A stretch of DNA of 64,000 nt from positions 13,233,213-13,297,212 of the forward strand of contig NC_092574.1 in NCBI RefSeq assembly GCF_037975245.1, in the 5' to 3' direction. Shown piece by piece: positions 1 to 64,000 of the stretch. The translations under genes and the position numbers were made by a program. Every line of letters begins with the position of its first letter. Positions within the stretch are counted from its first letter, which is position 1. This DNA is from Apostichopus japonicus (lineage: Eukaryota > Echinodermata > Holothuroidea > Aspidochirotida > Stichopodidae). The notes beneath the pieces were generated by a model that worked only from the letters and a program-made list of their open reading frames with translations, made no database searches and was not told where the DNA came from.

Positions 1-62715
<62,715 letters not shown>

Positions 62716-63436
62716 CTGTAAGAATCAATCAAAAAGGAAAGAAATGAAAAACCATGTAATTTAACAAATTTAATACCACAAGACTACAATCTGTATGCAG
62801 AATTTCTTAAAATAGTTATATTATTTTCATGAGTAAAGACATAAAACATACATTACAACCACCCTGAACATTACATTTTTTTTTACAAGTATGCATCTCT
62901 GTAGTACAAACAAGGTAGGCTAAATTTGCAAATTTATTATCTGTAATTTCTGAACAAACTCTGTGTAGGTGTACTTGAGAGAAACAATAAACAACATGAC
63001 TGTTTGTGTCAACCACAAATGTATAGTTATTGAGTATTGACACTGTAGAGCTGTGCTAATTAGTTGTCGAAAGTCTTCAGTCTTCATCTGCCTTTAAAAG
63101 TAGGCAACTCAATTCTCTGTACCTCAAAGTTTCTTTGTCTACACCTCTGGTTCTTGAGTAGTTGACCAGCCAGGCTAAATGCTTCATCACTTACAATTTT
63201 CATAGTAGACCTACACAATAACATTCACTTGCACACAAATTTATCACCACTTGAAGCAATGAAACACTACAAACTATTAAGTTCATTACTAACATAAAAT
63301 GTTGTCATAAGTTCACCACTTTAGATCTTCAACATTAAATGGCCAGAATATTACTTCCAAGATACCATCTGACATGGGATAACCTATAACCAATGACGTT
63401 GCTGTGGATGCGAAGGTAGAATTTCCTTGTAATTAA
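62716..63436. other. Upstream region of FRY
   Basis: Starts as an intron of the 5'UTR (strong acceptor at 62716). The minus strand 63112-63205 reads SDEAFSLAGQLLKNQRCR, loosely like the C-terminal dimerisation segment of hAT transposases. No promoter could be identified. Confidence 0.4.
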
Positions 63437-64000
63437 ATCTACCAAAAATATATGAGAAACATCCTTTCCGCCAAGTTTATGACTAGTGCCAGAAGGGTGC
63501 GTGAAGCCATTCAGAGAGTCCGCTCCCTCTCCAGATCATCTACTTTGGCAGTGAAGGACAAAAAGGGACGAGATTGCGACAACAAGCTGCCCCTCGTTGT
63601 TACTTTCCACCCTAATCTTCCTGCCCTTCAGAAAATCACCTCTAACAACCACAACATTCTCCTCACTTCAGATAGACTCCAACGAGCCGTCCCTGAAAAA
63701 CCCATCATCGCCTACAGACGACCACGCAACCTACGAGACCTTCTTGTACGTGCTGCTGTTCCACCTCTAACTTCTAACCCCACACCCATTCAGCATGGTA
63801 CCTTCAAATGTGATCGTACTTCGAGATGCATCGTCTGCAGCCACCACATTGTTGAATCCAATTCCATCACCAGCCACAGCATGCAACTCACACACAAGAC
63901 TAAGGGTCACATCACTTGCACTACCACCAATGTCATCTATCTGATCTCTTGTAGATTTTGCGGCATCCAGTATGTTGGCGAAACCAAAACCACCCTCAAG
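63437..64000 (+). mobile_element. Penelope-like retroelement, C-terminal ORF fragment with GIY-YIG domain
   Basis: An open frame from 63452 (first ATG) to the window edge. It contains LPLVVTFHPNLPALQKI, IIAYRRPRNLRDLLVRA, a Cys/His cluster C-R-C-x-x-C-x-H-H (around 63809-63848) and VIYLISCRFCGIQYVGET, which is the GIY-YIG endonuclease start. This order (post-RT linker, Cys motif, GIY-YIG) is that of Penelope-like elements. The reverse transcriptase part is absent and an in-frame TAA at 63434-63436 precedes the ORF, so it is 5'-truncated. The rest lies beyond the window. Confidence 0.88.

Overview
The window is eukaryotic genomic DNA dominated by one large multi-exon gene on the minus strand, the furry gene (FRY; called Mor2/Tao3/Pag1 in fungi). 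Fifty-one coding exons can be placed from the initiator ATG at 62646-62648 leftwards to the window edge. Together they hold 8,712 coding bases, exactly 2,904 codons, and every exon junction keeps the reading frame. Vertebrate FRY proteins are about 3,000 residues. The last exon seen (1-70) matches the family's 'RSLW..(D)IFG.' segment close to the C-terminus, so only a short tail (inferred as a few dozen residues) lies beyond position 1. The AT-rich introns, the single furry copy with intermediate similarity to vertebrate FRY/FRYL, and the repeat content (tRNA-derived SINEs, a hAT-type MITE, a Penelope-like element, long G/C homopolymers) suggest a marine invertebrate, probably a deuterostome. 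An echinoderm such as a sea cucumber is my best guess, but that is inference.

Layout from right to left, following transcription. 62716-64000 is upstream DNA with a 5'-truncated Penelope-like retroelement running off the right edge. Exons 1-14 (62715-49837) encode the N-terminal furry/MOR2-PAG1 region. Exons 15-34 (49005-32078) encode the middle alpha-helical repeat region, with serine-rich linkers in exons 27-28, 31 and 34. Exons 35-40 (27914-22188) encode the MOR2-PAG1 C-terminal region. Exons 41-45 are small acidic, low-complexity exons inside long introns. Exons 46-51 encode the conserved furry C-terminal tail. The largest introns are 1621-10183 (8.6 kb), 15030-20570 (5.5 kb) and 27915-32077 (4.2 kb).

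The most notable features are outside the obvious coding sequence. (1) The intron at 11176-12005 fits a U12-type (minor spliceosome) AT-AC intron, with 5' ATATCCTTT, a TTCTTAAC branch site and a 3' AC. (2) Exon 6, 9, 11, 13, 20, 24 and 27 junctions have partial duplicates in neighbouring introns, from a perfect 195-bp copy to decayed 'ghost' exons. (3) A 281-bp MITE has 13-bp inverted ends and an 8-bp target-site duplication. (4) A tRNA-derived SINE has a tandem expansion between its A and B boxes. (5) A hammerhead-ribozyme-like motif of Penelope type lies in intron 6. (6) Several minisatellites have 54-, 45-, 31-, 18- and ~175-bp units.

I see no rRNA, genuine tRNA, CRISPR or prokaryotic feature. 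Introns not described individually hold only AT-rich unique-looking sequence, microsatellites and homopolymer runs.
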